From the NCBI RefSeq assembly GCF_019097595.1, contig NC_080726.1:13161705-13225704 (forward strand): a stretch of 64,000 bases of DNA, written 5' to 3'. Shown here piece by piece: positions 1-15,778 of the stretch. Within the stretch, counting starts at the first letter, position 1; each line of letters starts with the position of its first letter. Below the pieces are notes generated by a model. It searched no databases. It was not told where the DNA came from and saw only the letters and a list, made by a program, of their open reading frames with translations. Source of the stretch: Hemibagrus wyckioides. Lineage: Eukaryota > Chordata > Actinopteri > Siluriformes > Bagridae. A program made the translations under genes and the position numbers.

Positions 1-86
1 AGATAGCCTTGTTGTTCCAATACTTTCAGCACAGGGACCGGCACTCAGTTAAATAGATGACTGTCTCTGTTTTTGTCTTTTTGTAG

Positions 87-152
87 GCTATTGCCAATGT
101 TTCTCGCATCAGTGAGGCCAATCAGAGGGCTACCAAACTAATAGCGAGGTAA
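87..152 (+). CDS. Possible terminal coding exon of an unidentified upstream gene
   Basis: A pyrimidine-rich tract ending in TTTTTGTAG looks like a splice acceptor, with the exon starting at 87. From there one frame reads 21 sense codons (beginning AIANVSRISE, ending TKLIAR) to a TAA at 150-152. Alternatively GAG|GTAAAC at 148/149 is a splice donor, which would make this a 62-nt internal exon. The peptide is polar, helical-looking and could be a coiled-coil tail; I do not recognise the protein. No further exon is evident before the next promoter. AATAAA motifs at 570-575 and 939-944 could end its transcript, which favours the terminal-exon reading. Confidence 0.35.
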   Translation, partial: AIANVSRISEANQRATKLIAR

Positions 153-1336
153 ACCCAGATGAGCGATTATCATTTGTTACGATTCTTTGTTGTGTATTCA
201 TATTCATCTGTCACAGTTTTCCAAGTGGATGAAACTACTAATGTCATTTTATATTAATTTAGTTTTTATCATATTAACTGTCTAAAAACCCAGTGGCTAT
301 TTCACATATCATAGCTATATTTCATTAACAGCAACATGCCAACAGCTATCAGTGTCTTTACTAAAAGGTACCAGTTCAGTTTTGTCAGTGCTTTTCTGTG
401 ACTCTTTAATAATGAAAACGATTAAAAGGAAAAAATGTTGCATTGTAGTGTGCTTTTCCAAAATGCTTTGTGAGGAATTTCCTATTTCAAGGAAAGATGA
501 GAAAAGATAAATTGAAATGCTGACTACTGTGTGTTTTTTATGTTGTGTTTTTACAGCATTTTTTTATATAATAAATATCCTAAATAATTGTGAATGACAG
601 CAAATATATTGGTAAAGAATTATGTGCAAAGACTAAATTTCTACATGAACTCCATGAAAATGTGAACAGTTAAAATAGCCAGACTAATTACTCATCTTTA
701 AACATAGGAAAGTACAGACTCTAAATAAGACCTGGTTTGTTAAAAACATTGTAAAGCTAAGTAATAGAGAGAGTGCTTGTTTTATGATGATGATCTCATT
801 CATTGTGATGCAACGCTTCATGTGAAACTCTATCTATATTTGTCATGAATAGCTGTTTAAACATTCTACTTTGGACTTTCCTGTTTTGCTCACTGATGAT
901 TAATCACTGATCCATGACACCGCTTTCTATTTTGTAAAAATAAAAAGCTTTATTGATGTGATTAAAACAAATTATTGAACTGATGACCATTTCTTGGGGA
1001 AAGGGGTTTGGAGGGGGAAAGCCTTTGTTGGAAAAGGTTGTATTTCAACGTAATAAATTAATTTCAGGTGAACGTTTCCTTTTCCACTCACAATACACAC
1101 ACCATTTACACTAGTGGTACAGTTTGTGTTCATTAGCTCCATCTGCTGGAGAGCAAGCTGAATTGCGGAGATGCTCCATGACCTGAGATGAGACACGATT
1201 CAAAATGGATGCTCCGAGTTTGACAGCTTCAGCTTAATAAACCAATTTATTTCATAGTCTCACGTTTAGTTTGCACCACATGAAACTCAATTGTCCTCAA
1301 AAAAACAGGAGATGATTGAGAGGGCCTTTACACAGA
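153..1336. other. AT-rich 3' flank or intergenic stretch without a gene
   Basis: No coding exon was seen. It holds two candidate poly(A) signals (570-575, 939-944). The second lies in AATAAAAAGCTTTATT, which reads as a poly(A) signal on both strands. If the exon at 87 is terminal, part of this stretch is its 3' UTR. Confidence 0.4.
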
Positions 1337-2046
1337 CACTATATTGCCAAAAGTTTTTGGACACCTCTCCAAATCATTGAATTCAGGGGTTGTCCTTGGC
1401 CCCTTTGATCCAGTGAAATGAACACTTAATGCTTCAGCATACCAAGACATTTTGGACAATTTCATGCACCTAACTTTGTAGGAACAGTTTGGGGATGACC
1501 CCTTCCTGTTCCAACATGAGTGCACACCAGTGCACAAAGCAAGGACCATAAAGACATGGATGAGCGAGTTTGGTGTGGAGGAACTTCACAGAGTCAACCC
1601 GATAGAACACCTTCGGGATGAATTAGAGCAGAACCTGTGACCTGGCCATCCTTTGCAGCTATAACAGCTTCAACTCTTCTGGGAAGGCTTTCCACAAGGT
1701 TTACGAGTGTATTTATAGGAATTTTTGACCATTTCTCTGATGCTGGACGAGAGGGCCTTCCTCGCAGTCTCTGCTCTAATTCATCCCAACGGTGTAGTTC
1801 CTCCACACCAAACCCACTCATCCATGTGCTTATGGAGCTTGCTTTGTGCACTGGTGTGCGGTCATGTTGTAACAGGAAGGGGCCATCCCCAAACTGTTTC
1901 CACAAAGTTGGAAGCATGAAATTGTCCAAAAATGTCTTGGTATGCTGAAGCATTAAGAGTTCCTTTCACTGGAACTAAGGGACCGAGCCCAAACCCCTGA
2001 ATTCAATGATTTGGAGGGGTGTCCCAAAACCTTTCGCAATATAGTG
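1337..2046. mobile_element. Palindromic (foldback) Tc1 derivative
   Basis: Both ends carry a Tc1-type terminal repeat (CACTATATTGCCAAAAG at the left; its near-complement CTTTCGCAATATAGTG at the right, followed by TA). The left arm, about 1337-1640, and the right arm read in reverse from 2046, are two copies of the same stretch of a Tc1 element. Each runs from the terminus through the transposase region that encodes the second catalytic aspartate (CAACATGA.TGCACACCAGTGCACAAAGC), so the element folds on itself. The centre (about 1620-1740) is unpaired remnant of the transposase 3' end. Many stops and indels mean there is no functional transposase. Confidence 0.85.
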
Positions 2047-2334
2047 TATATGTAGGCCAAACATCAAAGTCAATGAGTGTATATAATGCTTAATATACTA
2101 CATGACTAGCTATAATGTAAAAACTCACATATGTACTATCTATATGATTACATATCTTTAATTGAAGGATTTTTCAAGTATTAGATAAGTAAAGATAATC
2201 ACGTTGTTGATATTTTTGTCAGTCAGAATGAATCTGATTGGCTAGCCAGTAACATAGCTTTAACTTTAGTGCAGCCCATTAAAATTCTTCGGTGTTTAAG
2301 TGCTGTCTGAATGAACAAACTGATAAAAGTCTGT
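2047..2334. other. AT-rich spacer before the next promoter
   Basis: No gene, hairpin or repeat recognised; it simply separates the Tc1 derivative from the CpG-rich promoter. Confidence 0.5.
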
Positions 2335-2770
2335 AACCTGTTCGTTAGTGTGTGAGGAGAAACACAGCGCAGTTTATTCGGTACGCAACACCGCGCGAGG
2401 GCGCTCTTTGTCTCGTGCGCGAGTGAACGTGCGCACTGGGCGAAAAAAAAAAAATGACGTAGCTAACAGAGAGTGTGCGCGCGCGACACAGGGGAGCTCC
2501 TCTACGAAGTTTTTGGATATGTACTCGAGGGTGTTTTCATCGATTCGCTGACTATTACACGGCAACCATAGAGCGTTTGTGTGGGTAATTAGAAAGTTTA
2601 TTTGTAATACGTGTTCAAAATCCTCGACGCAAAAAAAAAAGAAGAATATTCGTTCACAGGGAAGGAAAAAAAATAACACACTCATTCGTTAGCGGTCCGC
2701 TAGCTAGCTCATCTAGGGATAAAGCAATATCAGGTACTGCTGGAGCAGTAGCTAGCTTAGCTATCCTATC
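2335..2770 (+). promoter_or_regulatory. CpG-rich promoter of the NAIF1-like gene
   Basis: Local composition shifts from AT-rich to CpG-rich (for example ACACCGCGCGAGGGCGC, GTGCGCGAGTGAACGTGCGC, GTGTGCGCGCGCGACAC at 2385-2490). It lies about 1.4 kb upstream of the ATG and is followed by a GCTAGC cluster (2698-2760). The non-coding first exon should lie here, but I cannot fix its donor with confidence (CAG|GTACTG at 2734 is one possibility). A TGACGTAGC element resembling a CRE half-site lies near 2454. Confidence 0.6.
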
Positions 2771-2820
2771 TGGTAGCAGTAGCCGGCTTGTTGAACATCG
2801 TTAAAACAACATCATATATC

Positions 2821-2858
2821 ATCATCATCATCATCATCATTATTATTATTATTATTAC
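2821..2858. repeat. (ATC)n/(ATT)n microsatellite
   Basis: Seven ATC-type units run directly into ATT units. It probably lies in the 5' intron of the NAIF1-like gene. Confidence 0.9.
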
Positions 2859-2956
2859 TCGCTCATGTAGGTCTGATCTAGACTGAATGCAGGGATGCCT
2901 GATGGCGTTTTGTCCGAGTCTCCATGTTTTACTGTCGCAGCCTGCAGCACCGCTAG

Positions 2957-2958
<2 letters not shown>

Positions 2959-2991
<33 letters not shown>
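2959..2991. repeat. (CA)n microsatellite
   Basis: About 16 uninterrupted CA units. The complementary (TG)n tract lies 54 bp downstream. Confidence 0.95.
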
Positions 2992-2993
<2 letters not shown>

Positions 2994-3044
2994 ACACACA
3001 AACACACATTCACAACAAAGAAACCGGAAGCACTGGAGAGGCGC

Positions 3045-3045
3045 T

Positions 3046-3100
<55 letters not shown>

Positions 3101-3107
3101 TGTGTGT
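3045..3107. repeat. (TG)n(AG)n(TG)n compound microsatellite
   Basis: About 13 TG units, then 14 AG units, then four TG units. It is complementary to the CA tract just upstream, so the pair could form a stem in single-stranded DNA or RNA. Confidence 0.95.
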
Positions 3108-3894
3108 CATGATTACAGGATGAACGCAGATCTTTTAAAGCAAAACCATCCCGTAAAAGTCTCCTCGCATTGGATCATTTCTTTCCTCCTTCCTGAGCCT
3201 CATCTGTCTTTCTGAGGCTCTGTATTCTCTCATGAACAGATAACGAAAAGGCACAACGTGGCATTCACCAACCGCTTCTTTTCTTCCTTTTGTATTTGTT
3301 TTGTTTTGGTTAGTGATGCATTAAAAGTCGACCTGATACAGTTTTCATCCCTCCAGTTTACTGTCAGCATTTTAGATGCAGCCCATTCTATCTGTAAGTT
3401 CATTTCGACATGAGAAAATCTTATTAAAACTAAAATGGTATGATCCATCTAGGTTTTGTTTTTTTGTTTTTTTTGTTAATCATCTGTCACCCTTAAAAAG
3501 TCCAGTTAATGTATTTAGATTGTACTTGTTAAATTTTATAACTAGAATGACCTGATCTGTTATTGAACACCAAGACTGATGCTGATCAAATAATTGGATT
3601 CAAATCTGATTAGAATCGACCTATTTTCCAATCCAGTTCACTTGAGCGATTACCGTGATGCAGATCATGCACATGAGCACAGCACACAATGTGGTATCAA
3701 GCCAATACCCGTCATTTTTGATATCAGAATCACTTTGTACGTTACAGCTCAGAAAATGGGAATGCTATTCAGTACACAGACCGAGAAGCAGAGGTATCTC
3801 TGTTATAAAGAAAAAAAAAAATATTTCATTATAGGTACCTGGCTGTTAATGGTGAAGAGACTTAATGTCCAGAGGCTGAGAGGGTACAACAAGG

Positions 3895-5803
3895 ATGTCT
3901 GGAGATCCCTTTTCATCTATTGGATCATCAGTTGTATCGGCAAACTTCAAGAAACGGAAGTCACGCTTCACATTTTCTGAGGTTCAACTTCTGCTGACTG
4001 AGGTGAAGAGAAATCGCCACATACTGGTGGGTCAGTATGATTATTCATTCTCAAACCTAGTTAAGCATCAGTGGCATTTTGCCTTTCTTCACCATTTTTG
4101 ATGTTTTAGGTGTACGCATAGAGCCATGTCCATCACCATGCATGTCAAACACTGTGCCATGGATATATGTCCTCCAAACAGGTAAATTCAATCAGGGAGT
4201 CTCCAGTGATGTTAAGAAGCGAACATGGGCCGCTCTCACAGCTCGCATCAACGAGATCAGTGAGTGTCACAGAGAGGTCATCGAGATCGTGAAGAAGTGG
4301 TCTGATCTCAAGTGTGACACCAAACGCAAGGTGGCAGCCATGAGAGCTTCCGGCTTCTCTGCTGCACGCATTACCGACGACCTTTCTCCTGTAGAGAGAA
4401 TGGTGCACCAGATCCTCCAGGCTGGACCAGGGGAGAAGTTCCCAGTGTCAGATAGTATTGCAGATGAGGATGAGGACAGCCAAGGTGCCTCTGCGATACC
4501 ACCGCACATTCCTGGTACAGCAAACGGCAGGCTGCCCATCAAGCCTCAGGTTATGCCACACCACTCTGGCATGAGCAGCAAAGGAGACACAGATCTGCCA
4601 CTGGATATACCTTGCAGTTGTAAGTGCATCCTCTAATCTAAATATAACCTAGATACAGATATTCACAAATTATAGCATCAGTAATTAATTCAATTCAGTT
4701 TTATTTGTATAGCACTTTTAACAGTGGTCATTGTCTCAAAGCAGCTTAACAGAACATAACAAATAAAGTACAAAAGCTCAAGATAATTATTAGACAAAAA
4801 GTTCAAGATTAATATTAGACTTATATTTAAGATTATTTGTATTAATCCTTAATTCCTAATCCCTAATTACATTAAATTTGTTGTTTGTTATTGTTGTGCC
4901 TTTCAATGTGTTTTACATTAATTGAAGTGCAGTATCAAACAACAATTGGTAAATCAGCTCACACATTTTCCCTTAATCCTTTGGTCTAACAACTCTGTTT
5001 AGTTACAGCAGCCCTTTTCTGTTAGAACAAAAACTAAAATTTGTTTTTGTATTTAAGTTTGGTTCAGGGTGCAAACTCAAGTACTTTGTGGTTCAAAAGA
5101 AAATCTCCATTGTTTTTTAATTGTGAAGGTTTGAGGATTACAATTTCAGTGCATTTTTTGATAAGGTGTTTCTTGTTCTTGACTGGTCTAGATGATTCTG
5201 CAGTGCCTCTCACTGACCTCGAACCATCAGGCACAGAAGGTAACATGCAGTGTTTTATTCTTTTTATAGAAGCAGCATTGTGCTTTTTTATTTAGCTTAT
5301 TTTAAACCTTTTCCATCATTGATTTCTTGTGTATCATACATATTATTGTGTTTCCTCCATCATCAGACCAGGGCCTTGGAGTCAGTGACGCAAAATATCA
5401 GTCTAATCCAAACAAGATACTCCCTGACCTGTCCACCCCTGACAGAGACCTTATCAAAACTGAAACGCAGCCGAAGGAATCAAGCAATAGTACAGACCAT
5501 GCAGGAAGCACTTCCCGTGCATCTGTTTCCCGTCTTGGATCGCAAGGCCCAGGAAGTCTGCAGGAGCATCTCGCCAAGAGCGCCTCCCTCAGCTTACAGG
5601 AGCAACAAGCCACCACCGTGCTGATAGGGACCGTGTCACGTTCACTGGAGTCAGTGGCCGAGTCTGTGCAGCGGCTAGTGCAGACACAGCAGGAGTATGC
5701 ACGGGACACACTGCGTCTGCAGAGAGATACACTGCATGTACTACGTGACTTTTCCTCCAGTGCACTGGCACTGATGCAGGACAAATCTAAAGGTCACCCA
5801 TAG
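3895..5803 (+). CDS. Myb/SANT-like DNA-binding protein, NAIF1 type
   Basis: Four coding exons, 3895-4030, 4182-4619, 5192-5239 and 5367-5803, join in frame to 352 residues. The first donor is GTCAGT, non-ideal but the only one that keeps the domain intact (RHILVG|KFNQGV). Residues ~18-100 form a Myb/SANT-like (Myb_DNA-bind_5) domain: basic KKRKSRFTFSE start, then the helical WAALTARINEISECHR and VKKWSDLKCDTKRKV, the KKWSDLK signature shared by NAIF1 and related transposon-derived proteins. The middle is acidic, Ser/Pro-rich and disordered. Residues ~285-340 predict a coiled coil (SLESVAESVQRLVQTQ and following), as in relatives that use the C-terminus for oligomerisation. The likely role is nuclear, DNA-binding. 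The ATG at 3895 directly precedes the conserved basic start; an acceptor at 3834 (TTCATTATAG) suggests an upstream non-coding exon. Exact orthology to NAIF1 versus another MSANTD-type paralogue is not settled. Confidence 0.85.
4683..4770. repeat. Dispersed teleost repeat fragment
   Basis: Sequence beginning CAATTCAGTTTTATTTGTATAG and running through CATTGTCTCAAAGCAGC is a widespread short repeat in fish genomes (recognised from memory; class not assigned). It lies in intron 2 of the NAIF1-like gene. Confidence 0.6.
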
Positions 5804-5834
5804 CACCTGTATCTCACCTAAATGTACTCTACAC

Positions 5835-6894
5835 TAGTGATGGGCATTTTGAGTAAATTTGTTGTCAAGTACTTAACCCTATAAAAAGCTATTTAATCTT
5901 TAACGTAAACACTTTTCTTTTAGATATTTTGCTTCACTTAAGATCCTGCATTTTTATAACTGTCAGGCTCAGTGGCAAGAACCACAGCCAACTGACTCAA
6001 TTCGAACTGACTTGGACAGCAATAATGTTATAATTTTATACTGTCATGCTTGGAGTAGCACCATACTATGCTTTATATTGCAAAAAACTTGCAATATATT
6101 ATTTCATTCTGTTTACTGATTCATATCAAAATGTAACTGATTTGGATTTATTTATTTGCCTACAGTAATGGTTTTTTTTTTTTCACTGATATTTTGTATT
6201 TCTTACATGGCCTAGGATTTATGTAAAACTGGGCATATCTGGGTGCAAGAAGCATCTTCAGGGACAAAATTCAGTAAAGCTCCATTAAAACATTTTCCAG
6301 AGATGCTTAATCCAACATGAATGTGGCAGATGGTTGGTATGCTGAATTTTAATATTCACCAACTCGAATTTTTATTTAACCAACTGACTCAAACTAACTC
6401 AAAAATGTGAATAAAAAGTAAAAAAAAGTCTAATTATCTAAAGAGCTCAGTTTTTGGTACTGTAGTAGCCACCATATAAATAACAGTTTCTAAATGTGAT
6501 TGTTTTTTCAGTGTCTTTATGTGAAGGTGCTCTGCTATCCTAGTACAATTTTTTCTTCTGGCACTGATGTGGAAGTCACATATGAATATTGATAAATGAT
6601 GTGTTTTTGTAGTGCTGCTGTATTTTTAAAGTCTGACAATATTTCAACATTCCCTGTTTTCTCAAAGATTAAAGCAATGCCTTGTTTGGTTTTATCACCA
6701 GAGCGGCAGGCTGAGAAATATGTGGTCGCATGTCTGCCTCATATAGCCCCTGTTGAAAATGACAGCACATTTTTTCACATCTGCTATAAGCCAAGCATGG
6801 CAATGCTTTAATCAATTCAGTTTTTCCCCATTGAGTTGGTAATTGAACTGGTTATGTTGTTACACAATGAATACTTCATTAGTGCCCATCACTA
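5835..6894. mobile_element. Non-autonomous hAT-type element in the 3' UTR
   Basis: The ends are TAGTGATGGGCA and TGCCCATCACTA, a 12-bp terminal inverted repeat of hAT type. The flanking octamers CTCTACAC (5827-5834) and GTCTATAC (6895-6902) agree at six of eight positions, as expected for an aged 8-bp target duplication. The 1,060-bp interior has no transposase frame. It starts 31 bp after the NAIF1-like stop codon, so it should be transcribed as part of that 3' UTR. Confidence 0.75.
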
Positions 6895-7262
6895 GTCTAT
6901 ACACTTCAGCTTTAAGCTATAGGATGTTCTCTGGAGAACAAGGAGGGACTGTTGAACTAAATAAACAGTACAGTTATATGCCTCAGGAGTATATAATAAA
7001 AGTCCACTACAGCGTTCAGCTACCTCCCTCTCAGTGTTCATAGTGATCACAGGACTCATAAATGCACTAATACTGCTTTGTGTGCAGGAGCCTTTTCAAA
7101 CAAGCTCTCCCACATCTAGCGATGGAGTCATGTGGAAAGGCTGGTATGGAACAACTGGAAAGTAGCATTAGTTCAGCAAACTGTTTTTCAGATCAGAGCT
7201 GTCTCTTTGTTGAAACCTGTTGACTGTTCGGACCAGTGATAAGACACGCCTATTCTAAATTG

Positions 7263-7268
7263 AATAAA
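7263..7268 (+). terminator. Candidate poly(A) signal of the NAIF1-like gene
   Basis: AATAAA in TTGAATAAAGCTTTATT, about 1.46 kb after the stop codon and beyond the hAT insertion. A second candidate (GGAATAAAGC) lies near 7789. Confidence 0.45.
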
Positions 7269-7289
7269 GCTTTATTTAATGATGCAATG

Positions 7290-8073
7290 TAAGTACGCTT
7301 CTGTAATAGTTTTAAATTATGAGTGAATTTAAAACAAGTCTATTTATCTGAAATGCTCAGTTTGTGGTATTTTAGCCACTATGTACGTCATAGTGTCTTT
7401 TGATTTGATTTGATTTTTTTTTATTTTTTGTTCTTTATATGTGACTTACTAACATTTCAAACTTCTGTTTTCTCATGCAAATGTTAAAACTCAGATCTTA
7501 TCTGAATTATTAGACATTGTGTGGACCACATTTTTCAGTAAATTTGCCGGTTTTCTAACCTTTACTGTTGACCTTTAACTACCTTTAATTATGAAGCGGT
7601 TACTTTTTGTATTTAAAAGAAATTTCCTCTTTGTAGTTACCAGTGCCATATGATATATGATTCTGAAAGTGCTCAATAAGGATACCTTTCATACAGCTTC
7701 CACTGATTCCTTGTTGGTTGCTCTTCCAATAGTATGAACACTGTTAAATGTTTTTTTTTTTTCTGTAAAAACTACTGTAAAGATTGGAATAAAGCAGAAT
7801 AATCATTTTGTCTTGAGTAAATAGATGTGTGATGCAGACTGCTGGTACTTTCCAAACCCGCTTCTATGATGCTTCAAGACGTAGGTAGTGGCCACTTTGT
7901 AATTTGATGAGTGGCTTTAATAAATAATGGAGCTTTTTCTAGGATCTCCATAACCAGTGTTGTTCCTGTTCGCTCTTTGAAAGACAGAGGCACAGCACTA
8001 CTCTAAAAAGCAACAACAACAAAAAAAAACCCTGCTTCTGCCTTTTGGAACTGTGCCATTGTTTGGTGTGAAC
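7290..8073. other. Spacer between the NAIF1-like gene and rab1, including the rab1 5' flank
   Basis: No coding sequence seen. It is AT-rich with T and A runs. The rab1 promoter and 5' UTR must lie in its last few hundred bases, but there is no CpG island, unlike the other plus-strand genes here. Confidence 0.4.
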
Positions 8074-12993
<4,920 letters not shown>

Positions 12994-13870
12994 TGCTAAC
13001 AGACTTAACACTGAGTATGTTTTGGGTATTTGGATATCTAAAAAGAATATTTTGTGGACTAATTGTATTTCACACTTTATATTAATGTTTTAAGTCTGTT
13101 TATGAATGAATATGCTATAAACCCCTGTTCTGTGTTGTGTATTGTTTTAAAGGACCTTACTGTCAGATTAAGCGAGTATTGGTAACATCGGCAGATGGCA
13201 ATGATGGACACAATTATTTAACAAACACATTATTTTAATGAGTGAAATATTAGTTTATAGCTTATAAATGATAGCTAAAACAATAGTTATGTGCAGTAGT
13301 CGGTAATATTAAACAGAAAGCCAGTTAGATGATTCTAAATGATGATCTAGATTATAGAGATATATTTAGCCCCTCATGCTGTATCGCTGAAAATTCTTTG
13401 ATTCTAAGATTTTTGTTCCTTACTCTCATGTAGGCCTATATGTATTTTTCTATAAATTTCACTGTAGTCATTGATTAGTATGTGTTATTTATGACACTTA
13501 AAAGAATTAAATTAGATGGGACTTTGTGTTTTTGTCTATGGTTTTTATAATGCATACAAATATTTGGCCTGTTGTGCATTTGTCAGGGTAAAATAACATT
13601 CACCAGAATGTGAACCAAACAGAGGAATTACACAACTTTGAACGAACAAGGTGAGCCTCTGATCATTGACAATTCGATTAAAAGGATTATAAATGAAAAT
13701 GTCAGGCCTTAAATTTTGATTAATAAAATAAAACATGCCTTGGAACAATGTACTTTTTTAATATTCTAAAGATTGCTAAAGTTACAGTATGTGGAGATGC
13801 ATTAGTAGATATTTTGTGATTTGTCCTGTACTGGAAAATCTAAACATTATAATAAATTAAATTTTTTTAA
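12994..13870 (+). other. 3' UTR of rab1 and immediate downstream sequence
   Basis: AT-rich, no coding signal. Candidate poly(A) signals AATAAA at 13722-13727 and 13851-13856 would end the transcript shortly before the next Tc1 derivative. Confidence 0.5.
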
Positions 13871-13925
13871 AAAAAATGAAATATTGTTTTGGACATTAAT
13901 TTTTTACTCTCACATTTGAGCCTTA

Positions 13926-14473
13926 CAGTGATCAAGCATAACATTATGACCACTGAGAGGTCAAGTGAATATGACTGATTATCTCCTCATCATGGCACCT
14001 GTTAGTGGGTGGCATATATTAGACAGCAAGAGAATGTTTTGTCCTCAAAGTTGATGTGTTAGAAGCAGGAAAAATGGGCAAGCGTAAGGATTTGAGCGAG
14101 TTTGACAAGGGACAAATTGTGATGGCTAGATGACTGGATCAGAGCATCTCCAAAACTGCAGCTCTTGTGGGGTGTTCCCGGTCTGCAGTGGTCAGTGTCT
14201 ATTAAAAGTGGTCCAAGGAAGGAACAGTGGTGAACCGGTGACAGGGTCATGGACAGCCAAGGCTCACTGGTGCACGAGGGGAGCGAAGGCTGGCCTGTGT
14301 GATCTGATCCAACAGACAAGCTACTGTGGCTGAAATTGCTGAAGAAGTTAATGCTGGTTCTGATAGAAAGGTGTCAGGATACACAGTGCATGATGGGTCA
14401 GGGCTGTTTTGGCAGCAAAAGGGGGACCAACACAATATTAGGCAGGTGGTCATAACGTTATGCCTGGAAGGTG
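13926..14473 (+). mobile_element. Non-autonomous Tc1-like element with HTH remnant
   Basis: TA at both flanks (13924-13925, 14474-14475). The terminal repeat contains AGCATAACATTATGACCACT and its complement AGGTGGTCATAACGTTATGC. The frame beginning near 14074 ([19 protein letters not shown]) is the N-terminal DNA-binding part of a Tc1 transposase, broken by a stop and small indels. The catalytic DDE half is absent, as in the related copies at 34614 and 52010. Confidence 0.8.
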
Positions 14474-14475
14474 TA

Positions 14476-15778
14476 TATTAGAGGCTCCTAAAAGAAACAA
14501 ATAATGTAAGAGGCTCAAGGTTGTGTTGCACAAAATTTTTATTTGGATTGTGTTGCTCTAAATCTTTTGTTGAGTTCACAGTTCAAACAGATTTGCTGAC
14601 AGTTTCACCCTTTTATTCTGATGAACATAGTCATTAAGCTTGTTTTTGTTTGTATACAGTATTTGCACGCACAATTTCACTGTATTGTTACAGCATTAAT
14701 TCAACTGTTCTGTCTTGTTTTATGAAATAAATGAATGCAAAAAAGTATAGTATTAATTTAAAAAAAATACTAAGAAGTACTAGTTTACTAATGCTAAAAT
14801 GTCTAGTACGTTGAGCTGATAATATAACTAATGAAAATGCGCCCTCTAGCGGAAAGAGCATAAACTGCCATGTGCATAAAAAATAAACACCAAAAACAAA
14901 AAGCAAAAACATGAAGCTAAATCATTCGGTAAAAAAAAAGGATTGATATTCTCCACACATCATTCAGTAAATAGCAGTAACTGATCATTTTAAAATATTT
15001 AACAGTCAGGAATGCTATTATTAAGTAATAGCTTAATCAGATCATCTTTATATTACAATAAACATTTAAAATAAATCTACCATTGAGAGGCCTTTAATGC
15101 TTGATTTATAAATGGGTTCTACTTGGAGCCCTCTCTAATAGTGAGACTCTGTTGGAGCAAAGCAAAGATTCTTAAGGATCTTATTTCGTCATTTGAGAAG
15201 TGCTTTTTTTAATATGTTGTGACAGCACCGGTAGACGCAGCTTGTCCACCTTATTGTTTGGCTACACTTATTGTCAGATGCAGTGCAAATGTAAAGTTTT
15301 TACATAAATAAAACCTCTAAACAAAAGACAGATTTTATTACTACGCATTGTTACAAAAGCTCTGGCTGTGATTCAAATCATGGATTTATATAATGATACT
15401 GTTCTCATAAATTATTGTTTTCACAGTAACAGCTAATCCATATAATGTAAGTCTAATAATAACTTATTTAAATGTCTTGTTATTCAACAAAATATAATGT
15501 ATAACTGTTGATATAGTGACACTTCCTGTAAGGAGACATTTATTTGCCATTTATGGAAAGAGGCTCCAGTGTCAGGAGAGATGAGTTTCATTTTGTTAGT
15601 AAAATGAGAGGACAGTGAGGTGATGACTATTTATAGCTGCTATAATGGAACTGATAACAGTGACTCGTTTCTTAGATGTTCGACAACATTAAACATAACT
15701 ATAAACAGATGGAAAATATAACATTCTGTACTTTAATTCATGTAAAAAAAATCGAATCATTCATACATTGCTGTTGCC
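14476..15778. other. AT-rich spacer between rab1 and the connexin gene, with the connexin 3' UTR
   Basis: No coding sequence seen. The minus-strand connexin transcript probably ends here; TTTATT at 15539-15544 is AATAAA on its strand, about 235 bp after the stop codon. Confidence 0.4.
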
